Below, in pieces: positions 1 to 31,027 of a stretch of 64,000 nt of DNA. The stretch spans positions 9,534,520-9,598,519 of the forward strand of contig CM024176.1 of the NCBI GenBank assembly GCA_013433145.1, read 5' to 3'. The first letter of the stretch is position 1, and every line of letters starts with the position of its first letter. The notes below the pieces were generated by a model. The model worked only from the letters and a program-made list of their open reading frames with translations. It was not told the origin of the DNA and did no database searches. Source of the stretch: Ascaris suum. Taxonomy: Eukaryota; Nematoda; Chromadorea; Rhabditida; Ascarididae. The translations under genes and the position numbers were made by a program.

Positions 1-1739
1 TCTTTGTAATTTTTTTCTCTTTGCATATTTCGATGTTCTTTTCAATATGCACCGTTTTTTTCGCACTTCACAGAAATTGAATATTTCTCATCTAATGTTT
101 GCTGCTTGTTGAATTGCTAAGTCTCCTCTCCATCAAATCCCATCAAAATGCGACAAAAAAAAGTTCAATCGACAGACATATCGGTTTTTCTAAAGGTGCT
201 TCCCGAAGAAAAGAAACTTTTGAAGCATCCCTTCTTCGTTTTGATGAGAGGAGGAAACTTGATTGGCTTCATGTTGTTTTATTGCAAAAGTATCTTCCAT
301 GTTATTTATAACTCATTCTATCTTGTTGCGCTCATTTGACACAGACTATAGTCTTGTTGTTTTGCTTTTGAGCACTGATGCCATCAGCCAGTCTCATGAA
401 TTACGATTATAAAGCACTCATATGCCCAACATTTTCTACATGCCATCAATTTATTATTATTGCCGGTCACTTCACAAGGGCAGTTTCATCTGATATGTTG
501 GGCATACGTTCCTCTATGATGTTAAGAGTCCTCTATCAAATTAATTGAATATTAGTGCATAGTTCCATTCTTTAATTTAGAAGGGTTAGGACGGAGTAAG
601 ATTTAGGCACTTGAAAGTGCTCAAAATTTCGAGTATACTTTCAAAAAGTGGCGGTTTTCCATTCTGAACACGAATCGAGTATAAAATATGTGCTTTTTTT
701 CCAGGTATGCATGAGTGGTGCAATCTATTCAATAGTGGGTACATAATTACGCGCACTTTATGACTTGCTGTTTACTCGAAACATTGATCGTTAATGAACA
801 GCGACCGACTTTCAAAAACGTTCAGCTTTTCAGCTCGTTTGATGCATTTCTTTATTTACTAACGAATTACGAGTCATTTAATGCGCTCACGAATTTTTGG
901 TGAAAAATACATGCGATCACAAGTGAACGGATATGTCAATTGCTAAAATTTAGCCTACTGAATTGATTTTCAGCGCAAATCGATATTCGACAGGAAGGTT
1001 TAGCCGTAGGCGCTTTCTATAGCCCAGCACATTAAATCGATTGGCGCTGCATCGACTTTCGGAAAAACAATAGAAGCAATTTTGGTGATGCATTACCGAG
1101 AAAATCAATCGATCTCACGATTCTAACGACGAAAATCCTCAAAAGGCTACTTGTTAAGAATTTTGCAAATATAAATTTCGTGACATTTCAATTATCTACA
1201 ACTGATGAAAGAACTGGAGCAATATGTCAAAGATGTGGAAATTAAATCCGTTTTCATCTCTCCCCGTAATTGATTAGGTACTTTCATATATTTGCTGTAG
1301 TTAATAAATGTAAGAATTAATCACTCGATGCTCTAATTAACTCAAATGCATATACGACTTTTTTTATAGAAGATTCGTTTTTATTTTTCGTCTCTTCGGC
1401 AAAAAATGTTGAACTGTACAGTGTAAAATTCGACATTCCTCTAAAACATTTGAAATGCATGTAACGTCTTTCATATATAATAGATCAACGTCAAAAATGT
1501 TGCAATAGATCGTCGGTCATCCTGTCCTATACCTATATCCATCCAGTTTCGTGTCAATTTTCCGTGATTCTGAATCGAACATACCGAACAATTAGGGATT
1601 GAGCACAAATATGCGCACATAATGCGCGCACACACACAACATCGTCAGAATGCGTGTTTTCGAAATAAATTCACAGAAGTGGATAAAAAGGTGTTTGGCT
1701 AGCACGAAATGTTATTTCATAGTATCAATGATTTGGAAA

Positions 1740-1892
1740 TCAAAAGTCGTCGAATTTCGTTGCAATAGCCGCTCCGATTTCCAGATTGAAACCATCGAAT
1801 ATCGAGAAGTGCAACCACTTATATATGTCAACCACTGGCGGCAGCTTTTCTTTATAGAATTGGAAGTACATGCAGAAGTGCAGAGTGACAAG
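1740..1892 (-). CDS. Possible terminal coding exon, unknown protein
   Basis: On the minus strand one frame stays open for about 50 codons and ends at a TGA at 1742-1740. It reads like a folded-protein C-terminus, with segments such as KEKLPPVVDIYKWLHFSIF followed by DGFNLEIGAAIATKFDDF. The nearest upstream acceptor candidates (...TATAAAG inside the frame, ...GGCAG further up) are weak, and the other minus frame and a plus frame are also open here, so the assignment is tentative. No poly(A) signal lies close by. I do not recognise the family. It could be a last exon of a gene whose other exons were not found, or chance. Confidence 0.22.
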   Translation of the reverse strand, partial: LVTLHFCMYFQFYKEKLPPVVDIYKWLHFSIFDGFNLEIGAAIATKFDDF

Positions 1893-4800
1893 CGAAGGTC
1901 ACCTGCCACATAACCGCGGATTTAACTCTTCCTTGCAGATATCTTTTTCACCCCCCCCCCCCTTAGAAATATTTTTCTCCCTGCAAACGGAAGCAGGGCA
2001 CGTTATTACCACTTTTCATAGAGTACTCTCACTATTGTACCTATCCTGTCCTATTCTAATAGAGGTTTTCGACCGAGGGGGTCCCAGATGGTAAGAGGCA
2101 AAATCTAAACGTAAACGTATTTACGCTTCTAGATATCCATATGAGCTAGCGCGAGATTGCAAGGTTGCACTTTTGCAATAAAATTTTCATCACACATCTG
2201 TCAATTTGCAATTCTACATTATAAATGAAAATTTTCAACAAGCGAAATATTTAAATTCTTATTGAATAATATTGATGCGATATTCTCGATAATAGATCTT
2301 CTAAATTTTTGAGAAATTATTGTCATCTCTTTTATTTTTCAACTCTCAACTTAATCAGCGCTTTTTCCAACTCTCTGGAAGGAAAAATTTGCTAAACCGC
2401 TCTAGAATTTAACTTATAATTGCTTCAGAATATTCAAAATGTGTTTACGAATTTTTCGTTGTGCTAGAAAATTTTTTTCCGGCACTTTTATGGTATTTAT
2501 CTCTGCGGGAGATGAATGTGATAATAGTGTTTTAGCCAAAAATGCATAACGCATCTTACACATAATAGCAATTATTCCATACGGATGTACTATTCGTTAG
2601 TGTGTTTCTTAGCGTTTATAGAGAAATAATTTCATTCTATTCGGTTGAAAATAACCGTTATGATAATTTGAAAATAATTCAATGATGAATTACTCATATT
2701 ATTTTATTTTATATAATTTAGGAAATAATTCTCTATGAATAATAGAAGAATGATCTCAGAAGAAGTATAGAACGGTAAAAATTTCATATGCAACTTTTTT
2801 TTTTATTTTGAACATTATTTAACATTATTGGAGAAACTTTTTTTTTTTGGAAACGCTGTAATCCATTTATGACACATAACGCGTAAAAATTGTATATGAT
2901 GCGATCGTGATTTCAATTATATTAGTCGTTTTTTTTTTAATTTATATTTTTTTCGCTTGTCAACTTTCCGCTAGAAATAAAAAAAAATCGAGTAATAAGA
3001 AATGCAATAATGAAACATAATAAGCCTAATAAGAAACAATGTATATTTTATTGATTGTACTGCATATCATATTATAGTAATTATGTGCTTGGCACATTAA
3101 TAAGAACACCACAGGTGATATTGCTAACACTTTTTTTAAATCACAGGTGTTATCACACGAACATCACAGGTGCTAATAAATTCATCTGCAAAAATTGACT
3201 TTTCCAATAATGCAAAACTGAGGTTTCCTCTATATTTATCTGTATGCGATTATCGCCTTGATACTTTGACATCATCGGCTCTATAGCGATGTTTTCATTG
3301 TCTCTTGCGACATCCATACAATCATTCATAATGAGCGTTTTTATTCTACATGCTTTAATTTTCCTCAAAGTTTTTCGAAGTCTGCCGATGCAGATATGCT
3401 ATCAGCGATAGTAAATTGTGCAATTATCCGAACTTTTTTATGTGTGCGTCGAAGGAATCAGTCAGCTAAACTATTGACGGAGAGAGTTTGCACTAGACGA
3501 GAATCGAAGCTGTGTCTTCTTATAGTGACAAGAAATAGTGTCTTGATGATCTCGCAACCATACCAAAGCTTTCTGCCTGATAGTGGTGATATTCATCGAA
3601 AAGATCTCAGCACCACTAGATTTAAAAGTATCTTCTATTTCTTCATAGAAATGATCCTAAAAGAGTGAAAACGATTCACGCACAATCCAATATCATATCT
3701 TCGCCGACTCGTAACGCCTAAACAACTGAGATAACTATCACTGTTCACTTTAATGCTGAATTTAGATTGAAACAATGTTTTGAAAATAAAATGAAATATA
3801 CAAAGAAATATTAAGTACGCTGTGTAAACAATATTTTAATATTGAACGGACAATCGAAAAAAAAAGGAGTGAATAAAAAGAGGCAAATATTCGATTGATT
3901 TGTAGAGATGTCGCAAAATTTATATGCTCGAAAATAGCATTGCCTCATCTGAGGCAATTTTAGGAATGAAAATTTTTTTCGTTGGAAACTTTTTTTAAAG
4001 TCATTTTTAGATTTTAAATCATTTTTCAGTATTACGCTCCTTCTTTTTTTTTTTTTTTTGCAATTTGCATAGAGGCGAATCGGAGATGAGCGAATTTTCT
4101 ATGCATTTTTCTAAAGAAACACTTGCGAAATTTTTCACTCTTCGTTGTATGTTCACTTTTTTTGTTAGCTCGAAATGAGCTCTACGATGCTCAATGATGT
4201 TTCATGTGTTATCACTCTCGATTCTTTTGAAAAATTCCACCTTACATTTGAATCGTTTATCGTTGTTTATCGAGATTTTTTTTTTGCATTACAAAAAACG
4301 TTGTATATGAATTTTTGCAGTGTTTTGTTTGTCCTTTCGTTCACAATTTTAGCAAACAACTCAGAAAGATTAGGCGCTGAGTCGTGCTAGCTCTTTTTAA
4401 TCATCTCACTAGTGATTCTCATCGTGTAAATTTGTAATTAAGACTGAATTATTTTCGAATGCTGCATCGTCGAGATGAAGAAAATGAGGCGTGTGGTGGA
4501 AGATTCGCTTCTTCGGCTGCAAGATTCGCTTTTTCCCAGTTAAATTCGATCACCAATTGACCAGTATTTTTCAACTGCATCCGGTTTCGACGCCTTCTAT
4601 TGGTTGCTAACCGAGGGAAATTCCTGTTAGTTAGTTACCATCACTGATAGGGAATCAACACGACACGTTTTTTGCGAGTCCATCGAACGGTCGTATCGAA
4701 GAAAAAACCCAAAAAGCAATAACAATGATGATAAACAGTGTCGATATACTACATATAGTGGCTATCCAGATTCCGAGTTTGAAAAAAAAGAACTACACAG

Positions 4801-7122
4801 AGCGCTTTTCCAAATCTACTTTATAAGAATACATCAAGATGACCTTGTAAATGCGTGTATGTATGTCGGTGTGTGTCTTTCTACACATCTGTTTGCTTAA
4901 ATTTTCAGCTAAAGAATCATTCAGCGAAATAAAAGCGAGGATATTCAGACGATGTGATGACCACTGATTCTTCAATTCCCTCTGATCGAAAATTTTTGAG
5001 AAGATTTGTGGACCATTAAAATTCTTTGATCTGAAATGATCTGAATGACCTGAAATGTGATCATTGATAAAATTTTCATATTGTTCATAGTAATCGGATT
5101 TCCTTTTTCATCATTTGGATCGTAGAAAAGCGAATTTTTTTTTTGCACGTTCTGCACGATTGATCAGACCAATAGCAGTTTGGCGTCCTTATTTTGCGTA
5201 GTTTTTCTTATTGCGAAACCGCCTAGCCAGATGAGTAGGGTGCATATATGCATAGCATTCAACTCCTATGACACTCCCGTTCACTCGTTAAAACTTCCAA
5301 ATGAGCTCTCAAATTTTACTTTCAATTTCAGTCCGAAAATTATTCCCCTCTAAATTGACACAGTTTTTTGTATTTTTCTCAAAAATTTTGCTGATTCTTT
5401 GCGACATCGATACTATTCAAGGCGATTGATGCTTACTTGTTGATAACTTTATAGAGTAGAGAAAATATTGGATAGTGATAAACTATGCAAAATTTTGATT
5501 CGTATGCAAATTTCAAATCTATTTCTTCATTGAGATTTGAAAGCTTTCAAAGTTGTGAAGGAACGTTGCGAAATGCAACGATTGCTCACTCGATTACAAC
5601 TGCGATAACCAATGCAAACGATAGTTTTTATTTTATTTTATGTTTTTTAGAATGGGTACCTTCTTCTAATATGAGAAGAAGTTATCTGCTCATGTCGTTT
5701 GATTCGCAGCGCACTTGAGGTTTATTTCGTTGAGTAGTGTTGATTTCTGATTCGACTTGATGAATGCTCTGTGCGTTTGCACTTCTAGCATTCTTTCCGC
5801 TTTAATTGCTGCGTCGTTTTTAGTTATACCTCATTTACTGAGTGCAATTTTTTTGCTTTTCTTTTTTGTAAATGAATATTTCATAAACGGATGCCATTTT
5901 ATATAAAAATAAAGATTTATATTCTAAGAATGGGTAAATGTTGCCTTTAATAAGTTCCGATTTGCTAAGCATTAGAATTTGCAATTTTGCATCTTTTGCA
6001 TAAACTATGCAATTTATACTTTGCATTGTTATTTGAATATAAATCTTAAACGTATCAAAAATTTCCAATCTTTACGATGAGGTTTCTTCTCGAATGTAAA
6101 TAATTCAAGAAGAAGTTGAAACGATGTTTTGCAAAATTCATTGAGCGCAGAAAGTATGATTCATAGGTAACAAGTAAATTGACAAGCAAATATAACCATC
6201 ACATACCGCTAAACAGAGTAATCAGCTGTTGCACTCATTAACCAAAACTTACAACAACAAAAAAAGCGTAGAAACGTGGAATGCATTTGTATGTACTATT
6301 GTTGACCCGCACCATCCAGTGTTTATTTATCTCGTCGTCGTAGTCAATAGAGACAAAGATCACATTTATTGAACCATAAACATTACCAGCACTAACAAAA
6401 ATTAACTGGCCGTGCTAATCATCAACTGATTGAGCACGTTAACAATTACCTAAGCCAGGTAATAAACAGCATGGTTGATAAATAACTATTTAGCTTACCT
6501 GTAAAGATTTTTGATTGGCCGAGAAAGAGGTGAAAATGTACAATATAAGCTTTGAAAATAAAAATTAGAAGATTCACTCTCTCTACTCATACGGCACAGC
6601 ACATCTCATCATTCATTTGTTTGGCTTATTTTTTCAAAACACATTTTCATCGCCTTAAAAAAGGCTTATAAATTATAAACACGGAAAATTCGTTTATGGA
6701 AAAATTCAAAACAAGAGCAAGAAATAATGGAGTGCTGTGTATTTCTATCATTTTGATCAATTGGATTTCACTTTCGTTGTGATATTTTAAAAAATTGCGC
6801 AGATTCTTTTGCAAATATATTTCCCCTCCACAAAAAGAAACATTTCGAGTGCATTATTTCGGTAATTATTCTATTGTTTTTTTCATATTCATACAAATAT
6901 CTTTGTTTGTTTATATTTCATTTCAAAATTACTGCATAAGAACGCTACAAAGTTGGTGATTTTTTCCCGGATGTTACAAAACCTATCATAAATTATGTTC
7001 GTATTGAGCGTTAACTGAGCGTGAGCAGCACTACTCTTAGAGAATATCAACTGAATATGTGAATGACCCAAGATTTAAGGGGGCTTCTCATGGGCTCATT
7101 GTTAAAATGTGCTCTTTCAGGT
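1893..7122. other. AT-rich non-coding stretch
   Basis: About 5.2 kb without a supportable gene. It holds homopolymer runs (a C run near 1951-1962 and several T runs), a cluster of three CACAGGTG motifs at 3110-3172, a short inverted repeat around 6445-6465, and short open frames (for example 3396-3668 and 5485-5718) that lack splice-site support and resemble chance frames for this base composition. Confidence 0.6.
3110..3172. promoter_or_regulatory. Cluster of three CACAGGTG E-box-like sites
   Basis: The octamer CACAGGTG occurs at 3110-3117, 3142-3149 and 3165-3172, always in the same orientation, in an otherwise AT-rich background. The core CAGGTG is an E-box of the kind bound by E-protein bHLH dimers and Snail/ZEB zinc fingers. 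No gene was identified directly beside it, so a regulatory role is inference. Decay of a short tandem repeat would look the same. Confidence 0.25.
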
Positions 7123-8056
7123 GAAGTTGGGCAGAGCGTTCTGCACCTACGAGTAAATTGATCTCGAAAGATAAGGGACGAGGTGGGAAAGGAGGGTGGA
7201 ATAAGAGAGATACTGGGTAATCGATGAGGTTTATGCAAAATACTTTGTGAAATTCGGTATAATTTCATTCTGCTCTAATATCTGGATGACTTCATTTGGT
7301 ACTATTGTGCTAAGTAGAACTATGATTTTTTGATTATTTCAACATTTTCCCCAACTATATTTTTATTTCCCTCAAATTTCATTCTTGAAATGGCCACCAA
7401 TGCGGGAGGGAAACCTAAAACATATATTCATGGGTCCTTTTTTTTCCTCCACAGAAATCAAACATCGTCGAAAGGGAAGTTTTTGCTACCCAAGGTGGTT
7501 TGGGAATCGTCTAGAGATAGATCCTTCTGCGATATGGAAGCATTGAGAACATTTATAAGTGCGTTAAAGAATCCTGTACATTTCCGGCAGTTTTGAATGG
7601 AAGGGACGTTTTTAGGAAATTTCAACAGCACATTAAGTGTAGAAATGGATACTTTGAATACCTTGAACAGCCGCGATATCATCGATTTCATCGTTCCCTC
7701 CATCGATGCAGCTGGCGACAACGTTGCCATGGCTGGTAGTGCGTGTCTCATGGCCGGCCTGTTGGCGACGTAGGTCTTTGTTATTCGGAGTTTCCTTCTC
7801 CAAGCCTTTCTTCTTCCACGAGGTGCCTACAAGTGGCTGCGGTCTTTTTCGGCGGACCCGTGTTCGCCGTGACATCAAACCATCTTTGGCTATTGTGACC
7901 ATTTTTTAAGTGGTGACGTGCCACCGCAAATCTCAGCCATACCCTGCTGGATTTCGTCGCTAAATTGTCCGTGGCTGCTTATTCAATATATTCACAATTA
8001 ACCGTCGAACTGACGGCCATTCCCCTATCCGCGAGTGGGGACGCACCAAATGGCTC
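7123..8056 (+). CDS. Coding island of unclear frame (possible exons)
   Basis: This stretch is richer in G+C than its surroundings and open in several frames on both strands. The best plus-strand pieces are three. A 32-bp exon candidate runs 7123-7154 (acceptor CTTTCAG, donor GTAAAT). A long frame follows the strong acceptor TTTTTTTCCTCCACAG at 7442-7456 and reads to a TGA near 7594, then onward in the same frame from ATG 7598 to a GTAGGT donor near 7769. A last exon candidate follows the acceptor ATCTCAG near 7935 and ends at TAG 8056. The 7769 donor and 7935 acceptor agree in phase 2. The in-frame TGA means a further intron, a pseudogene, or the wrong strand. A rival minus frame (7902 down to about 7665) is hydrophilic and ends at a CAAG|GTATTC donor. 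No family recognised. Confidence 0.28.
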
Positions 8057-8731
8057 GTAGCTGAGCATCTGAGTAGAAATAGATATCATATTAAAATATA
8101 GGATTCGAATGAACGCTTTGTGGATGACACTGCGTTCTATATAAACGGCGCTCCTCAAAATTGAATCTCTTTTCAATAACGCAAATATTCACGTAATTTC
8201 AGCTCATGACAGAAATAGGCTTGAAAATAATCCTTTTTTGGAGAGTGGAAACTTCCCGAGGGATTATAGCGAATGGGATGCGGCAAATTAATCGTTTGTT
8301 TTCCCTAATACGAGTAAATGGCCACGAAAGTCACTAAAGATAACGTAATCATTGCATTATTGCAATGTTAGGTTTACAAATGAATTATCGCCTAATTGCA
8401 AGAATGCAGTAAGCGACATCATATATATTAAGTAAGCGAATAGTAACACTTTTATGGCGTAATATATAGAATTACTAGACCGTAGTGAGTCTCTCAAACG
8501 GAGATATCGACCTTCTCGATATCATTTTCATCGACTGCTCGTTATCAATCTATTGTTGCAAAAAACTCGTTTTCCTCATTTGCGAAATGGTTGTGCACCA
8601 TAGTTGTACCTTTGAAAAACCCACTTTATATAATCTAATGAAAGTATTCTATCAAAATATCGTCAATTTTGAGCGATTTGGTTGTTAGCAAGTGAAGACC
8701 GAAACACAGTTTCCAGGATTTTCCAGTGTTT

Positions 8732-9088
8732 ATGTCGGATTCACGCGCTATGGTGCGTTTCCTTCCCGGTCTAGATGCAAGGATTACATCAGCTAAAGCT
8801 TTTACTTAGACGATGAAACAGTAGAGCGAGTGAACAGCTTTCTGAGGCTACAATCGAATCTTACGTAACAGCTAACCTTACGCTCATTCATTGCAGTACG
8901 CCTCTAACAAGCAAAATCGCTTGGAGGAGTTCTTCAGTGACTCTCAAAAGGAAATGCCTCTAATGAGAGGATTTCTGAATATGTTACCACTTGTGCTTCT
9001 CTATTTTTCTGGGGTTTTCTCCAATGGTAATTCGTCACTCGAAATGCAGTCAACAAAAAAAAGAAACTCATCGAAGAGCAAGCGTTGA
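8732..9088 (+). CDS. Possible small two-exon gene, membrane segment
   Basis: A seven-codon first exon (ATG 8732, through 8752) ends at a GTGCGT donor and joins in phase 0 to an exon starting after CATTGCAG at 8897, which runs to TGA 9088. The product would be 70 residues: a short hydrophilic N-terminus, one hydrophobic stretch (about residues 31-46, containing LNMLPLVLLYFSGVF) and a basic tail rich in K, R and S. That pattern fits a small single-pass membrane protein or simply an open frame. There is no recognisable family and no nearby poly(A) signal. Confidence 0.22.
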
Positions 9089-27087
<17,999 letters not shown>

Positions 27088-27885
27088 TGTTCTTGTGACA
27101 TCTCATTTTTAGAATAATGCATTGGTATCAGATCTTCATCTGCAATATTGAAAATCAGAAGGTCACTTGAGAGTAAGTGAAGGAGCACATGGGAAACAAA
27201 GAGTTTTTAAACGAACGCACCTGCGACTCATTCACATGATGTTGTTGATGGTTGCATTGCACACATACATCGCATCGTTGATGTTTAAACTTCTAATATA
27301 TATGAGCTGTTAATGTTACTGGGAGTTGTTTTCAGAGTTAATCGGCATCATCGCCTCCATCAGTACCCCCACAACTCACTTCATCTTCATATGGGCCTTT
27401 GCCCATGAAGACATCCTTCTGTACACTAATTCAGAGCTCTCTCAGTATTACGATATAAGAGCAATATTTCACTCGTTTTCGCTCCATCCGGAAAATTTCA
27501 TTTGCACAGCTTGGGAACTTATTTTTAATTTAGTGCTAAAATTTCAATGTGCTTAATGTGCTGAGTAAAAATGAGAGTAATTCTTTTGATTATACGTTAA
27601 GCGCTCTCTAATCACATAAAGTTAGGCGTCAAATGTTTTTAAGTTTACTATATGATAAGCGAAGATAAACGAGTATACAAATCATCCTATAAATGAGAAA
27701 TACTTTTGTTTCATATTTTGTTTCATATTATATTTTTACATTCCACTTATACAATTGTGATATCCTTATTGATATCGTGTAAATGTTTTATTTATCATGG
27801 CAGTAAATATTTTTAGTACATGGAGCTTCTCGCATTCAAAATTTATTGCTAATATTATACGTATTTCTTTTTTATTCACTTGCAG

Positions 27886-27917
27886 AGGTAGATGAAATAG
27901 CACGAGCAACAGAATAG
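27886..27917 (+). CDS. Candidate short terminal exon
   Basis: After the acceptor TTATTCACTTGCAG an exon with only one usable frame reads x-VDEIARATE-stop and must be entered in phase 1. Two CAG|GT sites inside exon 11 of the upstream gene, near 26831 and 26987, leave in phase 1. An alternative 3' end of that gene is therefore possible. The exon is very short, so confidence is low. Confidence 0.2.
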
Positions 27918-28232
27918 ATTGATTGCATAAGTGTTTTAATGACTTAATAGTTAAAGTGAATAGATAATCGGTTCACGATGATTCGAACACCTCAAATCTA
28001 TACTATCCCTTCACCAACTACGGACACTATTAGTTACTCTATATTTCCAGTCGTGGGTAAATCGCTTCAAAATTACCTAAAATTACCTCCCGTTGCATCG
28101 AACTTCCATACATTTTAAGTTTTCAGCATAATTAACACCAACTGCTAGAAATTGATCACCAAGAACATTCCTGTGTTTATAATTATACCCTCATTAATTG
28201 CAATTCTATTCATTTTATTATTTTAATTGCAG

Positions 28233-28321
28233 AGACTGAACACTTCAACGTCAACCTCATAAAAGATGAGAAACTCGAAGAGCTCGAAGATGTATTTTGC
28301 TTTATGCAGCACAATAAGTGA
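28233..28321 (+). CDS. Candidate terminal or internal exon
   Basis: Follows the acceptor TTTTAATTGCAG. The single open frame, entered in phase 1, codes for an acidic helix-like segment (NLIKDEKLEELEDVFCFMQ) and ends either at TGA 28321 or at the donor AATAA|GTGAAT just before it. The charged, low-T coding character contrasts with the AT-rich flanks. It may be an alternative 3' exon of the 12.8-27.1 kb gene (phase 1 donors in its exon 11) or belong to a separate small gene. Confidence 0.33.
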
Positions 28322-29091
28322 ATTTTATGTGGCTATTCGATAAGAATATAGCGAACAATTTATGAACACATTAGACGTCATTTCTAAATTGATACTGACG
28401 TTCGTCACGTAATACTCGTTCCATCTTTCCATTGCCGCAAAATCTACCCGCATTCTTGATGGGAATTTGAGTTTCTTAATTGATAAGCCATTAGAGAGTT
28501 CTTTTAAGAAGAGAATTTGAAATTTGATCAGTACAATTTGCTTTGATGATTTTCTTTCATTGCCGATGAATATTTTTGGATAACTTGTTAAATTGACTGG
28601 AATAGGTCCAAAAAGTTGGGATTTCTAAATATCGTTCACTAAAAGCTTTTGATAATCTCCATTCATATTTGTGCGTTCTTGTTACTCGATTAGTGGCAGT
28701 CCTCAAATCAGCGATTGCCTATTTGATCATAATTAAGCGATCTCCTAAAGATTCTGATTTTACCTATCCTTCTAATTTAAAAAAAAAAGATGAGATCACT
28801 AGAACGCTGTAAATATTGAGTTTTAAGCACACAGTACCTATGATAGGCTGCTTAATGTGCACGGTGAATCTCTACAAAAGAGCTTAAATCCTAGCGAATT
28901 ACGAAAAGGAATGTAATATTCGTAAAGAGATAGTAAGGTTAGATTGGAATAAAGTTTGGCACGATATGCGCTTTTTTGCAATGCATCCATTTGACGAACC
29001 AATGATAGTTTTACCATAGAAATTTCAACGTGAGAGAACATTATTATAAACTCTCCAGCCGGCGCGGAGGAATACGAACGGTGATTAAGCG

Positions 29092-29152
29092 ACGCGTAAT
29101 GATTTACTTCAAACAGTGTAAACGCGTATTTATTATGCGGGTGATTACGCGT
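29092..29152. promoter_or_regulatory. Three ACGCGT motifs in 61 bp
   Basis: ACGCGT occurs at 29092-29097, 29122-29127 and 29147-29152. The first and third are extended as ACGCGTAAT and ATTACGCGT, so they form a 9-bp inverted pair. GTGATTA also repeats 60 bp apart (29081 and 29141). Palindromic, CpG-containing hexamers are rare in this AT-rich sequence. A binding-site cluster or a decayed small inverted repeat are both possible. Confidence 0.3.
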
Positions 29153-29814
29153 TAAGAGTATATAGATGAAAACTTGAAGAATTACTTGGAATAAGCTAAC
29201 CAGGCGGTGACTGCAACATTCAAGTATAACTGTTGAAAAAAACGCATGATGAATTAGTAATATGAGTCAAAAAAATATTGCTTAATATCCAATAGTGAAG
29301 TTTAGAGTCTGTGTTTTTTAACCGTTTTTTAATTTGTAGCTCTTGATTCCACTTTCCTATCGCTGGAAAATAAGTCCTTTTTAAGGATAAGCTTCATTCT
29401 GTTTCATTTGATGATGATTCTATTATTCGAGCAAATATTTTCATGGACTATCTTCATAAATTAGTAAAATATAAGAAAAATTTCCTATCAGAAACTATTT
29501 GAAATTATTGCATTTTTTGAATTTATTTTATAGTTGCGCATAAGTTGCGTTGTTCTTTGATGATGCATTCAATATCAAAAATCTCTTCATGATTTTTCTG
29601 TTGTACACATAAAGAGAGATGGGTCAGAACGTCATTACATTCACAACGTTACGCTGCTTACTCACTTCTCACAATGAATGTCTTTTGTTCGCTTTCTTAA
29701 CGCTACGAACATATCTCTTCCACTAGGCTCATTTCTTTTCGATCCTATGTATTCAACCCTTCTATAATCTGCTTATATATAGATATGCATATCCTATATA
29801 TTTTTGTTTTTTAT

Positions 29815-30145
<331 letters not shown>

Positions 30146-30591
30146 ATATATATGTGAAGGCGGAAATGAACTTTTGAATTCCAACATATTTCTGAATTTG
30201 GAGTAAAAAAAATTCTTTCGCGTTCATATTAAGGTGTGCAAATTAAAAGATATATTTATTAAGAGAAAGATATTTGCATAACCGCTGAGAGAAGCGGATC
30301 GTTTTGATATACAATTCGATAGATTTTTTTTCTTCCATAAGAAAATTTTTGCATAAGCGGTTAACATCCACGTTCATAAAACGGTGATTTTGCATGAGAA
30401 AAAAAAGAACGTTTTTCTTGGAAGGTTTTCACTTTTTCCGCATTTTTTATTGATTATACTGATCGGAACTAAATTTGATTTTATCGATTTGCTATTTTTG
30501 TTTTTATATTCATAGCCAAAATATTCTATTTTCACACGCCTTTTTTGCTATCTCTATTTATATCTCATCGTTGCACTTTCATCTTGGGTAG

Positions 30592-30678
30592 TTGAGCTAC
30601 TGCGATATAAACAACTCTCCTGGGGCTTTGTTCACATCGGATGAATTGGACCGAATGGCTGTCGATGGGGATGACTGA
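30592..30678 (+). CDS. Candidate terminal exon with acidic C-terminus
   Basis: After the acceptor CATCTTGGGTAG a phase 0 frame runs 28 codons to TGA 30678 and ends in an acidic tail (LFTSDELDRMAVDGDD). A second frame is open only as far as 30652. Entry phase 0 matches the exit phase of exon 10 (25158) of the upstream plus-strand gene, so an alternative 3' end is possible, though 5.4 kb away. It could equally be the last exon of an unfound gene. No family recognised. Confidence 0.33.
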   Translation: MSYCDINNSPGALFTSDELDRMAVDGDD

Positions 30679-30827
30679 GAAAGTTTTCCGTTCTTCGAAC
30701 GAATCTTACAGCGTTTCAATGTTTTGAAACATTTATAGGTAATAGAGCGGGGATTTAAATAATTCTTTACAGTACTCTAATTTTGATTGTTACCTTATTA
30801 TATTATTCCTATTTACCTTCCAATCAG

Positions 30828-31027
30828 TGCGCTGTCACGTCATCCTCGCCGCAGCGCAATTCGGCAATTGTGCGTTCATTTCTGTTGATAGACTGCCACC
30901 ATCTTTGACCAGGCATCATTACCAACTTGATGTGTGTTTGTCGAGTGGCACACCCGACTCGCCTTTGTTTCACATCAATAATAGTAATAAATTGTTCCGC
31001 TATTTCTTTCTCGCTGAAGATCTATAG
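30828..31027 (+). CDS. Candidate terminal exon
   Basis: An exon-like frame follows the acceptor TTCCAATCAG and, entered in phase 1, runs about 66 codons to TAG 31027. It contains RCHVILAAAQFGNCAFISVD and a C-terminal NKLFRYFFLAEDL. Local G+C is higher than in the flanks. Two alternative frames are open for only 20-30 codons. The parent gene is unknown. Confidence 0.28.
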
